NCBI RefSeq assembly: GCF_019320115.1
Contig: NC_089584.1
Coordinates: forward strand, 72,199,533 to 72,263,532
DNA: 64,000 bases
Source: Miscanthus floridulus
Taxonomy: Eukaryota > Streptophyta > Magnoliopsida > Poales > Poaceae
Direction: 5' to 3'
The translations under genes were made by a program, and so were the position numbers. The notes under the pieces were generated by a model that made no database searches, was not told where the DNA came from, and saw only the letters and a list, made by a program, of their open reading frames with translations. Within the stretch, counting starts at the first letter, position 1, and each line of letters begins with the position of its first letter. Shown here piece by piece: positions 37,040 through 49,015 of this stretch.

Positions 37040-37915
37040 ATGGCTTATAACCTTCGTCATGGTCGTAGCATGGGAGATGAGGAACAACCACCTCCTCCAC
37101 CGCCCACACCAGCTAAGCTAATGCAGACAGTTGTTGAAAGTCAGCGCATGCTAGCTGAGGCTATGTGCCATATGGCTAACCATGATGACCGACATGTCCG
37201 CCAGGGACCCGAGCCAAACTAGTACAGCAGCTTTAAGGACTTCATGGACACAAAGCCTCCTATCTTTTGTGAGGCAGAAGAACCATTACAAGCTGATGAA
37301 TGGTTGAGCACGACAGAGCAAAGGTTTGGATTGCTCTGATTGACAGAAGGTATGAAGGCTTCGTATGTAGGACACCAGCTCCAAGGCCCTGCAGGCATCT
37401 GGTGGACCCATCATAGGACCACCTTCCCTGCAAATGTCGAGATAGTTTGGGGCTAGTTCTAGGCAGCTTTCAGGGGACATTTTATCCCTCCTGGTCTCAT
37501 GGCCATTAAGCATACCGAGTTTATGAAGCTAACCCAAGGCAACAAGAGTCTTAATGAATACCTCTAGGCATTCAACAACCTGGCAAGGTATGCTCCTAAG
37601 TTCATGGATACTGACGCTAAAAGAATAGCTAGTTTCAAGAGGGGACTTTCCCCAAAACTGATGAAGTCTATGGGCAACTGCAAGTGTGTCACCTTCAATG
37701 AGTTTATCAGTGACACCCTGACTTAGGAGAATAATGATAAGATATATGCTGCTTCTAAGACCCGTAAAAGAAACTTTGAGGCTGGTGCTTCTCAGTCTAA
37801 GGCACCAGTGGTATCCAAGACCTAGTATCATCCACCTAATGCTAATGTCCGGTACCGCCCACCTCAGAAGAAGAACCAAGCTAAAACCGGTTTCCTCAAG
37901 GGGTACATAATTTCC
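37040..37915 (+). pseudogene. Chromovirus gag, interrupted by point stops
   Basis: It starts MAYNLRHGRSMGDEEQ at an ATG abutting an acceptor AG. The capsid part is clear (ADEWLSTTEQRFGLL, GPAGIWWTHHRTTFPAN, AAFRGHFIPPGLMAI, IASFKRGLSPKLMKSMGN). It forms the particle shell. Stops lie at 37220, 37337, 37454, 37460, 37565, 37724 and 37823: six TAG and one TGA, all in the one frame with no indel. Gag runs without a terminator into pol, as is usual for this lineage. Confidence 0.85.
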
Positions 37916-40900
37916 TTGCCAAAGAATACCTCTGGGCAGGGCAGCTCTAATGTCCCACTAGCAAATAGGCCATGCTGGAACTATAACCAGCTTGGTCACT
38001 GGGCTAATAAGTGCCCCTATCCTTCCAAGCAGAATGCTCAGGGAAACGTCCATCAGGGGCGTGTTCACTACACTACTGTGGAGGAAATTCCTGCTGGTAA
38101 AGTGGTCACCGCTGGTAAGTTCCTTGTTAATGATCACCCTGTAGTTGTGCCCTTTGATTCGAGTGCTTCGCATTCCTTTGTGAGTTCTACTTTTGTGTCT
38201 ATGCATAAGATGAATGTGATTACAATTGTCAAGGGTGGTTATTGTATTAGTGCTGCTAGAAATAATATCCTGACTAACCAAGTAGTTAAAGATGTAAAGA
38301 TTGAGATTGGGGATCAAGAGTTCCTTACGGATCTTGTAGTTCTACTGAGGGTAGGAATCGATGTAATCCTAGGAATGAAGTGGATGAGCAGGAATGGAGT
38401 GTTGATCGATACATCAACCCGTGTGGTAATGTTGAGGGATCCTGTGGATAAGAAGGGTTTTCTAGTGCAGTTACCTCATGATATCTCTATCCACAATATA
38501 GCCAATGCTACCCTAGCCAAAGCCATTGAGGATCTACCAGTTGTCTATGAGTTTCTAGATGTCTTCCCTGATGACTTGCCTGGATTACCTCTGGACCGTG
38601 ATGTAGAATTCAAGATAGAACTCATTCTGGGTACGGCTCCTATTTCCCGAAGGCCCTATAGAATGCCGCCCAATGAGTTGGCTGAGCTGAAGAGTCAGTT
38701 AAATGAGCTACTAAAGAAAGGTTTGATTCGGCCTAGTTCTTCTCCTTGGGGTTGTTCGGCTATATTTGTGAAGAAGAAGGATGAGTCTCTACGCATGTGC
38801 GTGGATTATCGCCCCCTTAATGCTATTACTATCAAGAACAAATACCCTCTTCCTCGCATCGATATTCTGTTTGATCAGCTCTCCAAAGCTAAGGTATTCT
38901 CCAAGATCGATTTGAGGTCTGGCTACCATCAGATCAAAATTCGTCTTGAAGATATACCTAAGATAGCTTTCTCTACTCGTTATAGCTTGTTTGAATACCT
39001 CGTCATGTCCTTTGGGTTGACAAATGCTTCGGCACACTTTATGTACCTGATGAATTCTGTATTCATGCTGGAATTGGACAAGTTTGTCGTCGTGTTCATT
39101 GATGATATCCTTGTATATTCTCAAAATGAAGAGCATGTTGAACATCTGAGAATTGTTTTAACTCGGTTACGTGACAACCAGCTTTATGCTAAGTTCAGCA
39201 AGTGCGAATTTTGGTTGAACAAGATACCTTTTCTGGGTCATGTGTTATCTGGAGATGGAATTTCGATTGACCCTACTAAGGTGCAAGAAGTCCTTGAGTG
39301 GAAGGCACCTACTATGGTCACAGAAGTCCGAAGTTTCTTAGAATTGGCTGGCTATTATCGTCGCTTTATCCCGGATTTCTCTAAAATCGCCAAGCCCATG
39401 ACTCGACTACTTCAAAAGGATGAGAAGTTTGTGTGGACTCCGAAGTGTGAAGAGGCTTTCTACACTTTGCAGACCTTACTAACCTCTGCTCCTGTATTGG
39501 CACAACCTGACATCAAGAAGCCTTTTGATGTTTACTGTGATGCATGTGGCACCGGTTTGGGGTGTGTTCTTATGCAGGAGGGCTAGGTCATTGCTTATGC
39601 TTCGCGCCAGCTTCAAAAACATGAAGTCAACTATCCTACCCATGACTTAGAGCTAGCCGTGGTTGTTCATGCCCTAAAGATTTGGAGACATTACTTGCTA
39701 GGTAATGTGTGCAACATCTATACTGACCATAAAAGCCTCAAGTACATCTTTACTCAACCCGAGTTGAACATGCGTCAACGACGATGGTTAGAATTAATCA
39801 AAGACTACAACCTTCAAGTTCACTACCATCCTGGTAAGGCAAATGTGGTTGTTGATGCCTTAAGTAGAAAGGCCCATTGCAATTCCTTAGTTAGTGAAGA
39901 CTTTCATCTGGCACACCTCCTTCATCCTGTAGTACTCCACAATATCACTGTGGATTGCTCTCTTAGAAGTTGAATTATCGAACTCCAGAAGACTAATGTG
40001 GGTGTGTTTCATATCAAGCGGAAGATGAAAGATCAAGAGACCAAGCACTTTAGGGTCGATGACAAAGGAATTCTCTGGTTTAATGATAGGCTTGTGGTAC
40101 CCAAAGACAAAGAACTTAGAAATCAAATTATGGTTGAAGCCCATTCTTCTAAATTGTCCATCCATCCTGGTAGTAGTAAAATGTATCAAGATCTCAAGCT
40201 ATATTATTGGTGGACCAAGATGAAGAAAGAAATCACAGCTTACATGGCAAGGTGTGATAACTGTTGCAGAGTCAAGGCTATTCACATGAGGCCCGGATTA
40301 TTGCAGCCACTCTCTATTCTTGGCTGGAAGTGGGAAGAAATTAGCATGGATTTTATTGTTGGATTACCCACTACCAAAAAGGGTTGTGATTCCATCTGGG
40401 TTATCATAGATCGTCTAACTAAATCTGCTCACTTTATTCTGGTCAAGTCTACCTATCACCCTCACAATTATGCTAAGATTTACTTTCAACAAGTGGTACG
40501 TCTCCATGGGGTACCCAAATCCATTGTTTCTGATAGAGGACCGCAATTCATGGCTCGCTTTTGGGAGTGCTTACATCAGAATCTTGGCACTCATCTAATC
40601 TGTAGTTCTGCCTATCATCCGCAAACATCAGGACAGACTAAGCATGTTAATCAAATTCTTGAAGACATGCTTAGAGCTTGTCTTATCTCTTGCAAAGGCT
40701 CTTGGGAGGACTGGTTGCCTCTCACTGAATTCTCTTATAACAACAGTTATCAAGAGAGTATCAAAATGGATCCTTTTGAAGCTCTTTATGGCCATAAGTG
40801 TAGAACTCCTTTGAATTGGGTGGAACCCAGAGAAAGAAGATTCTATGGAATTGATTTTGTAAAAAAAGCCGAAGAGCAAGTCCAAACTATACAAAAGAAT

Positions 40901-41435
40901 ATGACTACCGCTCAGGCTAGACAAAAGAGCTATGCTGACAAGAGAAGAAAACCTATTGAGTTTGAAGTAGGTGACCATGTTTATCTGAAGGTATCCCCTA
41001 TGAAAGGAGTAAAATGTTTTGGAATCAAAAGGAAGCTTGAGCCTCGATATGTTGGACCTTACTGCATTATAGAGAAAAGTGGAAGAGTAGCCTATAAACT
41101 CGATCTACCATGTGAGATGGGAGCTATATTCCCAGTATTCCATGTGTCCCAGCTGAAGAAGTGTCTTCGTATTCCCGAGGAAAGAATAGCAACAAGGAAA
41201 GTCAACTTGAAATCTGATCTTTCTTATGAGGAGAAGCCCGTGTAGGTTCTGGATACTCAAGAAAGAGTGACTCGTACGCGAGTAGTTAAGTTATACAAGG
41301 TAGTTTGGAGTAATCATAGCGAACGGGATGCAACCTGGGAGCGGGAAGATTATTTAAAGGAAAACTATCCGGCTTTCTATACTGATTGGTACGCTTTCCA
41401 AATCTCGGGACGAGATTTTTCTAAGGGGGGAGGGC
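37916..41435 (+). pseudogene. Chromovirus pol: protease, RT, RNase H, integrase, chromodomain
   Basis: Domains in order: a knuckle with one Cys changed to Tyr (37982), a protease whose active-site Gly is Ser (DSSA at 38156), RT with intact FIDD (39095-39106), RNase H ([22 protein letters not shown]), integrase with the HHCC N-terminus, the two catalytic Asp (40349, 40532) and a Lys (40640) exactly where the D35E Glu belongs, the GPY motif (RYVGPYCII) and a chromodomain (41246-41400: VVKLYKVVWSNHSERDATWE). Stops occur at 39584 (TAG), 39971 (TGA) and 41243 (TAG). Of the three aromatic cage positions of HP1-type chromodomains only the Trp is clearly kept. The copy is not active but almost complete. 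Confidence 0.9.
41421..41435 (+). other. Polypurine tract of the chromovirus
   Basis: CTAAGGGGGGAGGGC immediately precedes the TGTAACACCC of the 3' LTR and overlaps the last codons of the chromodomain frame. It primes plus-strand DNA synthesis. Confidence 0.9.
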
Positions 41436-44400
41436 TGTAACACCCTAGGTGTTTGGCTTCCACTAAATTGCATGTCATTTCATAAACATATGCATCACCT
41501 ATGTCATCATGCCATTGTCACTGAAACACACATATGCAACATTCGCAAATTCTGCTTGCTTCATACTTGTTTGCTTAGGAATGGTAGTAGTGCAACCTAT
41601 GAATGTAACATGAATTTCTCATACTTTGAAACATGGCAATATGGTAGTAATGTGACAAGTATAAAATGACAACAAAGTCATGAAACATGTGAAACATTGC
41701 ATTGCAACATTTGGGTGAATTGCTTGTTTTGTTGTTTCATCACATGTGATCATTTGAAATGGTATAACAATTGTGTAAGGTGGTTGATCATGGTCTAATA
41801 CACCTTAACTACACTTAGGGTAATTGTTTGGACATTGTTCATGTAGATCAAAATGACAAAAATGCCCTCAAGTGGAGGTTTGACTGGAATTGACCCTTAG
41901 AGTGCCAAGTTTGACTGATTCAAGTCCAACTTAGGGATCTTGCATGGCTGTGCACCCTTTACCAAAGTTGTAGATAATTTATCAAGGAACAAAAGTTGTT
42001 TTATGATCAGCTCATGAAAATGGCTAGAACAAGCTCAAACAAGGCCCACAAGTCAGAATTTCATGCTGATTTCATACTTAGAAATTTTTCTAAGTCCTTA
42101 AGTGTTTTACAGTTTCGTGTACCAATGTTTGGGGGCTTGTATCTCCCTAACCAGGCCGAACCAACTCGAGCTCCAATTGAAGAAGTTGTAGTATTCACTT
42201 AGGTCTTTAATTTTGTTAACTAGACCATGAACCAGATCGCCACCGTTTGGGAGTTATGCATCGTTGAAATCACGCTGTCAGTCATAGTCATCGAGCACTG
42301 AATCGAAAAGTTTTAGAAAACGTTTAGTGAACACGGTGGCCGACCGGCGTAGGAGCCGCTCGCCGTGTGACGTTCATGCTCTGCCGATGCCACCACGTCA
42401 CGCATCCGCACTCCAGAAGAGGGCCAGCGCCTGCCCGACGCACTCGCTAGCCCCATTTGCTTCCCTCTCGCCTTCCCCGCGCGCAGCGCCGAGCCACAGT
42501 CATCCACCATTGCTGACCGAACCTTCGCCCTCGCCTAGCTCATGCCCCTTGGCAAAAATGCGTTGCCTAGTTCGCCCAGAGCCTCGCCGTGATCCCCTCT
42601 ACCACCTCCACCGTTCAGTCGGTCCACTTGAGCCTTGGTATGGACGAATTCATCGTTTCTTCCACCACCGCCATGGCTGACCTTGCCGGAGTTGGCGCTC
42701 CACGTGGCCAACTATCCTCGCACCCTTGCCATCCCTCCTCTGCCTTGTGCTAGGTCCAGTGCATGCCACTGATGCTCGTAGGGTCACCCATTCGAGCCGT
42801 GGCGCCATAGTCTCGCCGGAGCCAGCCCTACTGTGGCCGTGCGCCGCCATGCTCATCGCCACCCCCTGTAGCTGCAACAATAGTTTCGATTGAGGGCACC
42901 GCTAGATGCGCACGGGTAAGGCGAACATCGTAGCACCGCTGACCTCATCGGAGGAGCCAACGGCGACGAGTTGCGCCGTCGTCTTCCTCCGTCCCCCTGT
43001 TTGTCTCTCTGTTGCGCGGGTCCCACATGTCAGTCGTCGTTCTCAGGTGGGAGCCAGACCTAGGCTACGCTGAGTCTAGGCTGCGCCAGCACGCGCTTCG
43101 TGGGCCGTCGTTCTTTCAGGCCAGCCCAGTAGCTGAGATAGGTTTTCTTATTTGTGTTTTGTTTTATTCTTTTCACTGATTTGTGTATATATTCAAAAAT
43201 ATGTAGCTCTTAGATGGTAGATCCAAATGATGTGGTTCTAATTTTGTTGAGTTCATGATAATGTCTAGTTTCTATTAAAAATATAATCCAAGCCTTGTTC
43301 TGTTATGAAAATGGGAGTTTCTATTTCTCTTTTAATCATGGAGGAATTAGGGATAATTATATCTTTTGCTATGTAGCTCCAAATGGCATGAAATTTTTAT
43401 GGTGTACTGCTCATATCATGAATAGCTTGTAGTTAAAATTTCATATATTTTGGACATTGTATGTAGGAGATAGAAAATTATCTTGTTTGCATGAGTGGAT
43501 CTTGAGTGAATTTTCATAATTTTTCTATAGATCCAGTTAGGGTAAAAATTGGTGAGTGCTATTCTTATGCTAGAATGATACTAGGAAAAATAAGAAATCT
43601 GTTGCTTGACACTTTTCAATAGGGTTTCCTAATTATGCTAAAAATAGACATGCCACCTGTTATTTTGGGTATAGCAAGTTTTGCTTGCTCAATGGCTTTG
43701 AAATTTTTATGGTAGTCTATGTGCAGCATGAGATAGCTACTGTAATTTTTGTAGATTTTTCTGAATAGTTTTACTATATATTGCTTTAATCACCTAATTA
43801 ACTAAATAAATTTGAAAAGGATATTAAATAATTTATTTAGAAGTTGGCACTATACTTTCTAGTGTTCCTCTGGTATGTGCAACAAGTTGGTAAACTTGGT
43901 TTGGTCAAATTAGGCTTTTGCATCATCATTAAATAATTAAGTTAGTAACCCTATCATTTCTGGACAGATTCTAGATTTACTGGAATTCGATTTGGTTAAC
44001 GTAAGAATCATGCAGTGATGTTTACAATTGATTTGTAGAGAATTTCATAAGCTTTCCAGAATGTCCTCATGCAAGTCAATTGGAATTGTAGAACTCTGGT
44101 TGTGATTGAATTAAGGGAGTACTTGTGTGCACATGAAACTTTAAATGTTAATTTATGTATGCCTTTACTATTTCTAAGTTTGTGGTAATGTTCCTAGGTG
44201 TTAGGCCTTTAACTGAAGATGAGCATCTTTATCTTAGGTTATGAAAGTTAGGTAAGTTGATCTTGTTCTTTAAGTTAAGTTAGATACATGCTTAAAGTGA
44301 TTTGAATAGAGCTATTTTACTTGGTAAACGAGTGTCCAGTTATGTTTTGTTAAACACTTACTGTGACTCATTCATCATGAGCATCATGTCATTCCTTATG

Positions 44401-44649
44401 CATCCATGATATTTATCTTGTGCATCGGCATGCAATAGGTGTACCGGAAGGAGTGACCCTACTGAAATTCGAGGAACCGAGCGAGCAGCAGCAGCCAACA
44501 CCGGAGGTACAGGAGGTGCAGCCTTCAGGAGAAGTGCCAAACGAGGTCGCCGTTGAGTGCCCGGATCACCGTCCGTGCAACTTTGTGAAAGGCAAGCCCC
44601 GGAGCATATTAAGCCTCCTAATTTCTGAAATGGAGTCACAGTATTATTG

Positions 44650-44714
<65 letters not shown>

Positions 44715-46135
44715 CATTAAGTTTAGGTGTTGGATGCAAACCTTTGCTGCATTGGTTATCCCATCCTTGTCCAAATATTGTTATCCTAAATCCTATGTAG
44801 TTCAGGCTCGTGTAGTGCTTAGCCCTGCTTAAACATGGTAGAAGTCAGGTGATTTCCTGTCACCTGCGAGATATAGGAAGATACATATGGCACGGTTGGC
44901 TATATTTGCTATCGTGGAAAAGAACCAGTCTTAATTTGAAATGGAGACCGGACGGAGGCTTGCCGGTTTGCAGTGAATCCGTCTGTGTCAATTAAGGACT
45001 GAATCTTAGAGCCTTTCCTGTTCATGTTGAACGCATGCCTCTCTCTTAGTTGGCCATGTCCGAAGACCGACTGCGAAGCCGAGTAGCTCACCTCAGGCTG
45101 GGAGTCGATAAGTATAAAGTGCGCCATGGAAGGGAACCATAGGCGTGAGTCTAAGGGCAGGTGATTTAAAAGTCCTAATCATCCTGGCAGAAGGGTAATC
45201 CCTGAGAGTGCTGGCGTTGATCGAACCCGCAAATTTGGTTCCTGAGTTGTCCCAAAGGTAACCCACGGCTAACCTTGCTAAGTATGCCAAGGTGAGAGTA
45301 AGGAATACCCCCTCAGCTGAGTTGTAATTCGATTCGAGTCGCCGTCTCTCCTGGTTAGTGAGAACTTGACGGGCTTATCTCCAAAGTATATACACTAAAT
45401 AACATAATGGTTTAGAAATGATGATATGATGATGACAGCCTAATTATACCTGCTATGGTTAATATTGTTTGCTCCTAATAAGTGAGTGCTCTAGTGCAGG
45501 TGCTAATCTAGTGGACAGGTAAATGATGATAACTTGATGCTAAGTTTAAATTGGTTACTACATTCATAAGCTCTTTTATGCAACTGTGTCCAGCTAGCCC
45601 ACCTCATAAGCCTTGCATGACCCTTGGTGTCTTTTATTTCTGGTTTGACGGGTAAGTCTAGCTGAGTACCTTCTCGTACTCAGGGTTTATCTCCCACCTG
45701 TTGCAGATGACTAGTTCTACTTTGGTTGCTACAAGTACTACCTTCTCCCAGCTGGGGATGAAGACTAGACCGTTGGGCGCGGTCGCTACTAGTTCTCATA
45801 CCTGATGATGCTTTTGTGGGACATGACTCAGACTTGGCAATGTATTTGAAACTATGAAGTTATGTACTAAACTATGTTGCTTTTGCAAATTCAAACTTGG
45901 TTTGTAATATTCATTTGAACTCTGATGGATGTAATCCGAATGCTACTTGTGAAATGTTGTAATGAATGATATGTTGTGTTGAATCACTACGGTCTTGGTT
46001 TGTATGTCGAGAGTTGGTTGAAATCCTTCGTGATTTCTAGACTACCGGGATTATGGGAGCTTAAGGACAGGAATTTGATTGCTTCGGTGATTGTTTTTGT
46101 ACTTACGTTCTTATGATTTGGTCGGTTCTGTTACA
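41436..46135 (+). repeat. 3' LTR of the chromovirus (copy C')
   Basis: 4700 bases, TGTAACACCC to TGTTACA. Colinear with 30906-35559. The main length difference is a (TA)n run. The exon-like segment at 44439-44620 is open. Chromovirus LTRs supply the promoter and the poly(A) site; I could not place a TATA box with confidence. Confidence 0.92.
44651..44709. repeat. (TA)n microsatellite, about 59 bp
   Basis: The same place in the 5' LTR (about 34125-34135) has only about 11 bp of TA. The run expanded after insertion, or contracted in the other copy. Confidence 0.9.
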
Positions 46136-46140
46136 CCCTC
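46136..46140. repeat. Target-site duplication (right), CCCTC
   Basis: Perfect match to 30901-30905. Copia gag coding resumes at 46141. Confidence 0.95.
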
Positions 46141-46380
46141 TTTGTAGAGAGATGCTCTTTGGCTACCCAAGCACATAAGCAAGCGATTCTCACCACCATA
46201 GGCTTTGCCTAAGGTGAGAGTGAGCTCATTGACCTCCTTCTTGAGGGTCTCATTTTCCACCATTAGTGAGGCATCACAAGTGAAACCATCACTCAAAGGT
46301 AAAGTGGAAGTAGTAGTGCTACAAGAAGGGTTAGTGGGAGCAACAATAATGGGCTTATAAAAAGATTTATCAAGAATATC
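46141..46380 (-). pseudogene. Copia gag, middle piece between two insertions
   Basis: On the minus strand it encodes CDASLMVENETLKKEVNEL, GKAYGGENRLLMCLGSQ and ASLYKEG, a coiled-coil-like segment just upstream of the knuckle piece at 30900. It is bounded on the left by the chromovirus and on the right by the minus-strand gypsy element. Confidence 0.8.
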
Positions 46381-46404
46381 TTATGTTAGTCCCACATCAC
46401 ATGA

Positions 46405-46809
46405 CTATCGACAAAATATGGTCGACAGTCTACCGAGGGATATGCCCATGGTAGTAGATGAATCAGTGGAGTTGCGCGTAATAGGAGCCGGATGGTGACA
46501 CAAGCGTAGAGACAAGCGATTTAGACAGGTTCAGACTGTCTGATCAACGTAATACCCTATGTCATGTGTCTTTGGTGGATTGTATTGAATATGAGATGCC
46601 TTTGAGGTGGTTCCTACCTGCCTTATATAGTCTAGAGGGTAGGGTTATAGGTCAGTTTAAGTCTAGATCTATTTGGCTATATGGTAAGTATTTACAAGGA
46701 ATACAATATCTATCATATCCGAACAGATCTTCCTTCATCACCAAGATGTCTTCAAATTGCCTTGCGGTGTGGCCCATGTCCATTGCCGTGGGTACCTAGG
46801 GTTATACCC
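46405..46809 (-). repeat. 3' LTR of the deleted gypsy element
   Basis: Matches 52148-52615, with an internal gap of about 65 bases near 46770. It has the minus-strand TATA motif CTATATAAGG (46621-46630). Confidence 0.75.
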
Positions 46810-48700
46810 CCCGCAGCTAGTCCCTGAGTGCCTTGTATCCACTGAGCAATGCCGTCTTGAGCAGGTTCAAGCAATTTGATGTGAAGCCAACAATTTAACC
46901 AGTGATCCGAGCGATGGAAGTCGAAGCTGACCAGTTTAACTAGTGAACTAAGCAGTGAAAATCAAAGCCGATTAGTTTAACTGGTATGCAGATCTTAGAC
47001 TTAGCCAAGTAAGGCTTGCTAGAAGGATGTAAGGGGTTCAAGATAAAAATTTGAAAATTCTCCACCTTAGGCGAAGTGTAGCCACTTATACTCCATTTGT
47101 GAGGAATCATCCATGATTTAATCAATAAGGAGGGTAAATCAAGAAAAGAGCACTACATTCACCACTAGGTGAAGTGTAGCCACTTAGTCCCTAAGCCTGC
47201 TAGAAGATGAAGAATGAATCTTGTAGTAGGGTCAAAGAAAGTAAATATGAAAGCTTATCGACATCATCTAACATGTGTGTATCAAGACCCAGACGTGCTG
47301 CCCATGATCAACACCCTAATACGAATAGCACGGAGTAAGCTGATAGCACACCGATGAGACATAGCAAGATCCGACCGCCAAGGGAGTCCCTAGCTTAGCT
47401 GGAGATGAAGCGATGAACAATCTGAACTAGTTGGTTGGCGAAGAATCGAGCACCGAGCAGCCCAAACAACTGGTCAGCGATGAAGTGAGCGCCAAGTAGA
47501 AGTGAGCACCAAACAATCCGACTAGCTGGTTGGCGATGAAGGTCATGAAACTAGCAGTCCGACCAGTTGATCGGCAGAGAAAATAATGGTTGAGCTTGCC
47601 GGACACATCGACCTTAGGTGAAGTGTACACACTTAGGCTTCGTTGGCGAAGTCAGATGATCATCATCCATGACTTAGTCAAAGAGGATGTTAGTGTTGAT
47701 ACATACACTACAAGGTGCAATGTATACATTGTAGTCCTCGAGCCTAATAGTAGGTGAAGAAGACACTTGGTGTCAGGATCAAAGAATTTCAATGATCACT
47801 TAGTCAAAACAACCAATTCCTAGCTTAGCCGATCACACAGCTAGTCAGCAGCTTAGCTGAAAACCAGTAAGAAAAAATAGTACATTCACCGCAAGGTGAA
47901 GTGTACACACTTAGTCCTCGAGCCTGTTGTAAGATAGAGAAACATCTTGTAGCGGGATCAAAGAATTAAGTGTAAAGGACGAAGTCCCTATACTTAGCAC
48001 TAGCATATGGAGTAAAACTTGTTAATATTGAGCAGTAAAACATGGAGAAAACAGAAAGTACTTAGCACTGGATTGCTGCGATAGATATACTTATCAAAGC
48101 CCCTGATGTGCCGCCTACGATCAACACCTTGATCAGGATAGCATGGAACATCTTGATATCACACATGACATGCAGCGTCGGCAAAACATAGTAAGCTAAT
48201 AGGCAAATTGATAGACGAAGTCCCTGGCTTAGCTAGCGAGCCCCCAGCGTAACTGACGATGAAGCGATAGACAATTTGACCAGTTGGTTGATGAAGAATC
48301 AAGTACCAAGCAGACCAACCAACTGGTTGGCGGCGAAGTGAGCACCGAGTAGAAGTGAACGCCGAACAGTCTGACCAACTAGTTGGCGATGAAGTCATGA
48401 ACCTAGTGGTCCAACTAGTTGATCAGCGAAGAAATCCAAAGGCCAGATGGTGTGATCACCTAGACGATGATCCTGCAATACAAATATGTAGGATGGGTAG
48501 TACATGCTTTAAAAATAAAATATATGAACTCAGTGATGAAGAAAATAGAGCAGAGTTTATCAGGAGAAATGTATCGGTGAATTTTATATCCTACAGAGTA
48601 GCTTATGTTTACTTGGTGTTTATTTATATTTGTATAAAGGATGAAATCCCTATGCTTAGCACTGGACCTAGGAGTAAAATTTGGAGAGTGCTGAACACTT
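46810..48700 (-). repeat. 3' noncoding region with degenerate subrepeats
   Basis: The phrase AGGTGAAGTGTACACACTTAG or a variant recurs near 47070, 47165, 47615, 47710 and 47890, and a second phrase (GACCAGTTGGTTGGCGATGA, variant) recurs near 47425, 47480, 47525, 48285, 48325 and 48380. No protein domain is recognisable. Confidence 0.5.
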
Positions 48701-48742
48701 AAAAATGGAGAGAGTACTTAGCAATTGACCGTGGTGAATTTT

Positions 48743-49015
48743 GGAGAGTGCTTAGTACTATACCATGGCAAATTTAGAGAACATGGAGAGTGCTTAGCAC
48801 TATACCATGGCAAAATTAGAGAACATGGAGAGTGCTTAGCACTATACCATGGTGAAATTGGAGAACATGGAGAGTGCTTAGCACTATACCATGGTGAAAT
48901 TGGAGAACATGGTGAGTGCTTAGCACTATACCATGGCGAAATTGGAGAACATGGAGACTGCTTAGCACTATACCGTGGCAAAATTGGAGACATAGAGAGT
49001 GCTTAGCACTATACC
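48743..49015. repeat. 42-bp tandem repeat, about 6.5 units
   Basis: Units start at 48743, 48785, 48827, 48869, 48911, 48953 and about 48994. Each reads like GGAGAGTGCTTAGCACTATA and onward. As 42 is a multiple of three, long ORFs appear on both strands (14-residue period, GECLALYHGKIREH on the + strand). There are no unique spacers, so it is not a CRISPR array. It lies in the 3' noncoding part of the deleted gypsy element. Confidence 0.85.

Larger units (their letters stand above)
30906..46135 (+). mobile_element. Complete Ty3/gypsy chromovirus (Tekay/Del type), 15.2 kb
   Basis: All structural parts are visible: 5' LTR 30906-35559, PBS 35562, leader with an accessory ORF, one gag-pol frame ending in a chromodomain, polypurine tract 41421-41435, 3' LTR 41436-46135, and perfect 5-bp target duplications CCCTC (30901-30905 and 46136-46140). 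LTR ends are TGTAACACCC and TGTTACA (the 5' LTR carries G-to-A at both ends). Over the first 235 bases I count 5 differences between the LTRs. The order RT-RNase H-integrase-chromodomain is Ty3/gypsy chromovirus; the Tekay/Del lineage is inferred from the long LTRs, the Met-type PBS and the chromodomain style. It has no frameshift but many point stops. Confidence 0.93.

Noticed and set aside
38789..40978. Minus-strand ORFs opposite the chromovirus pol
   Set aside because: Shadows of the pol frame.
37040..41435. Programmed readthrough of TAG as the reason for the many TAG stops
   Set aside because: Ten stops including two TGA, plus damaged active sites and CG/CHG context, fit methylation decay better than recoding. 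One conserved stop in relatives would reopen this.
44647..44832. ORFs with Tyr-Ile repeats
   Set aside because: Direct translation of the (TA)n microsatellite.
48743..49015. Regularly spaced repeats that could be taken for a CRISPR array
   Set aside because: Units are contiguous with no unique spacers, and the setting is a plant retrotransposon.
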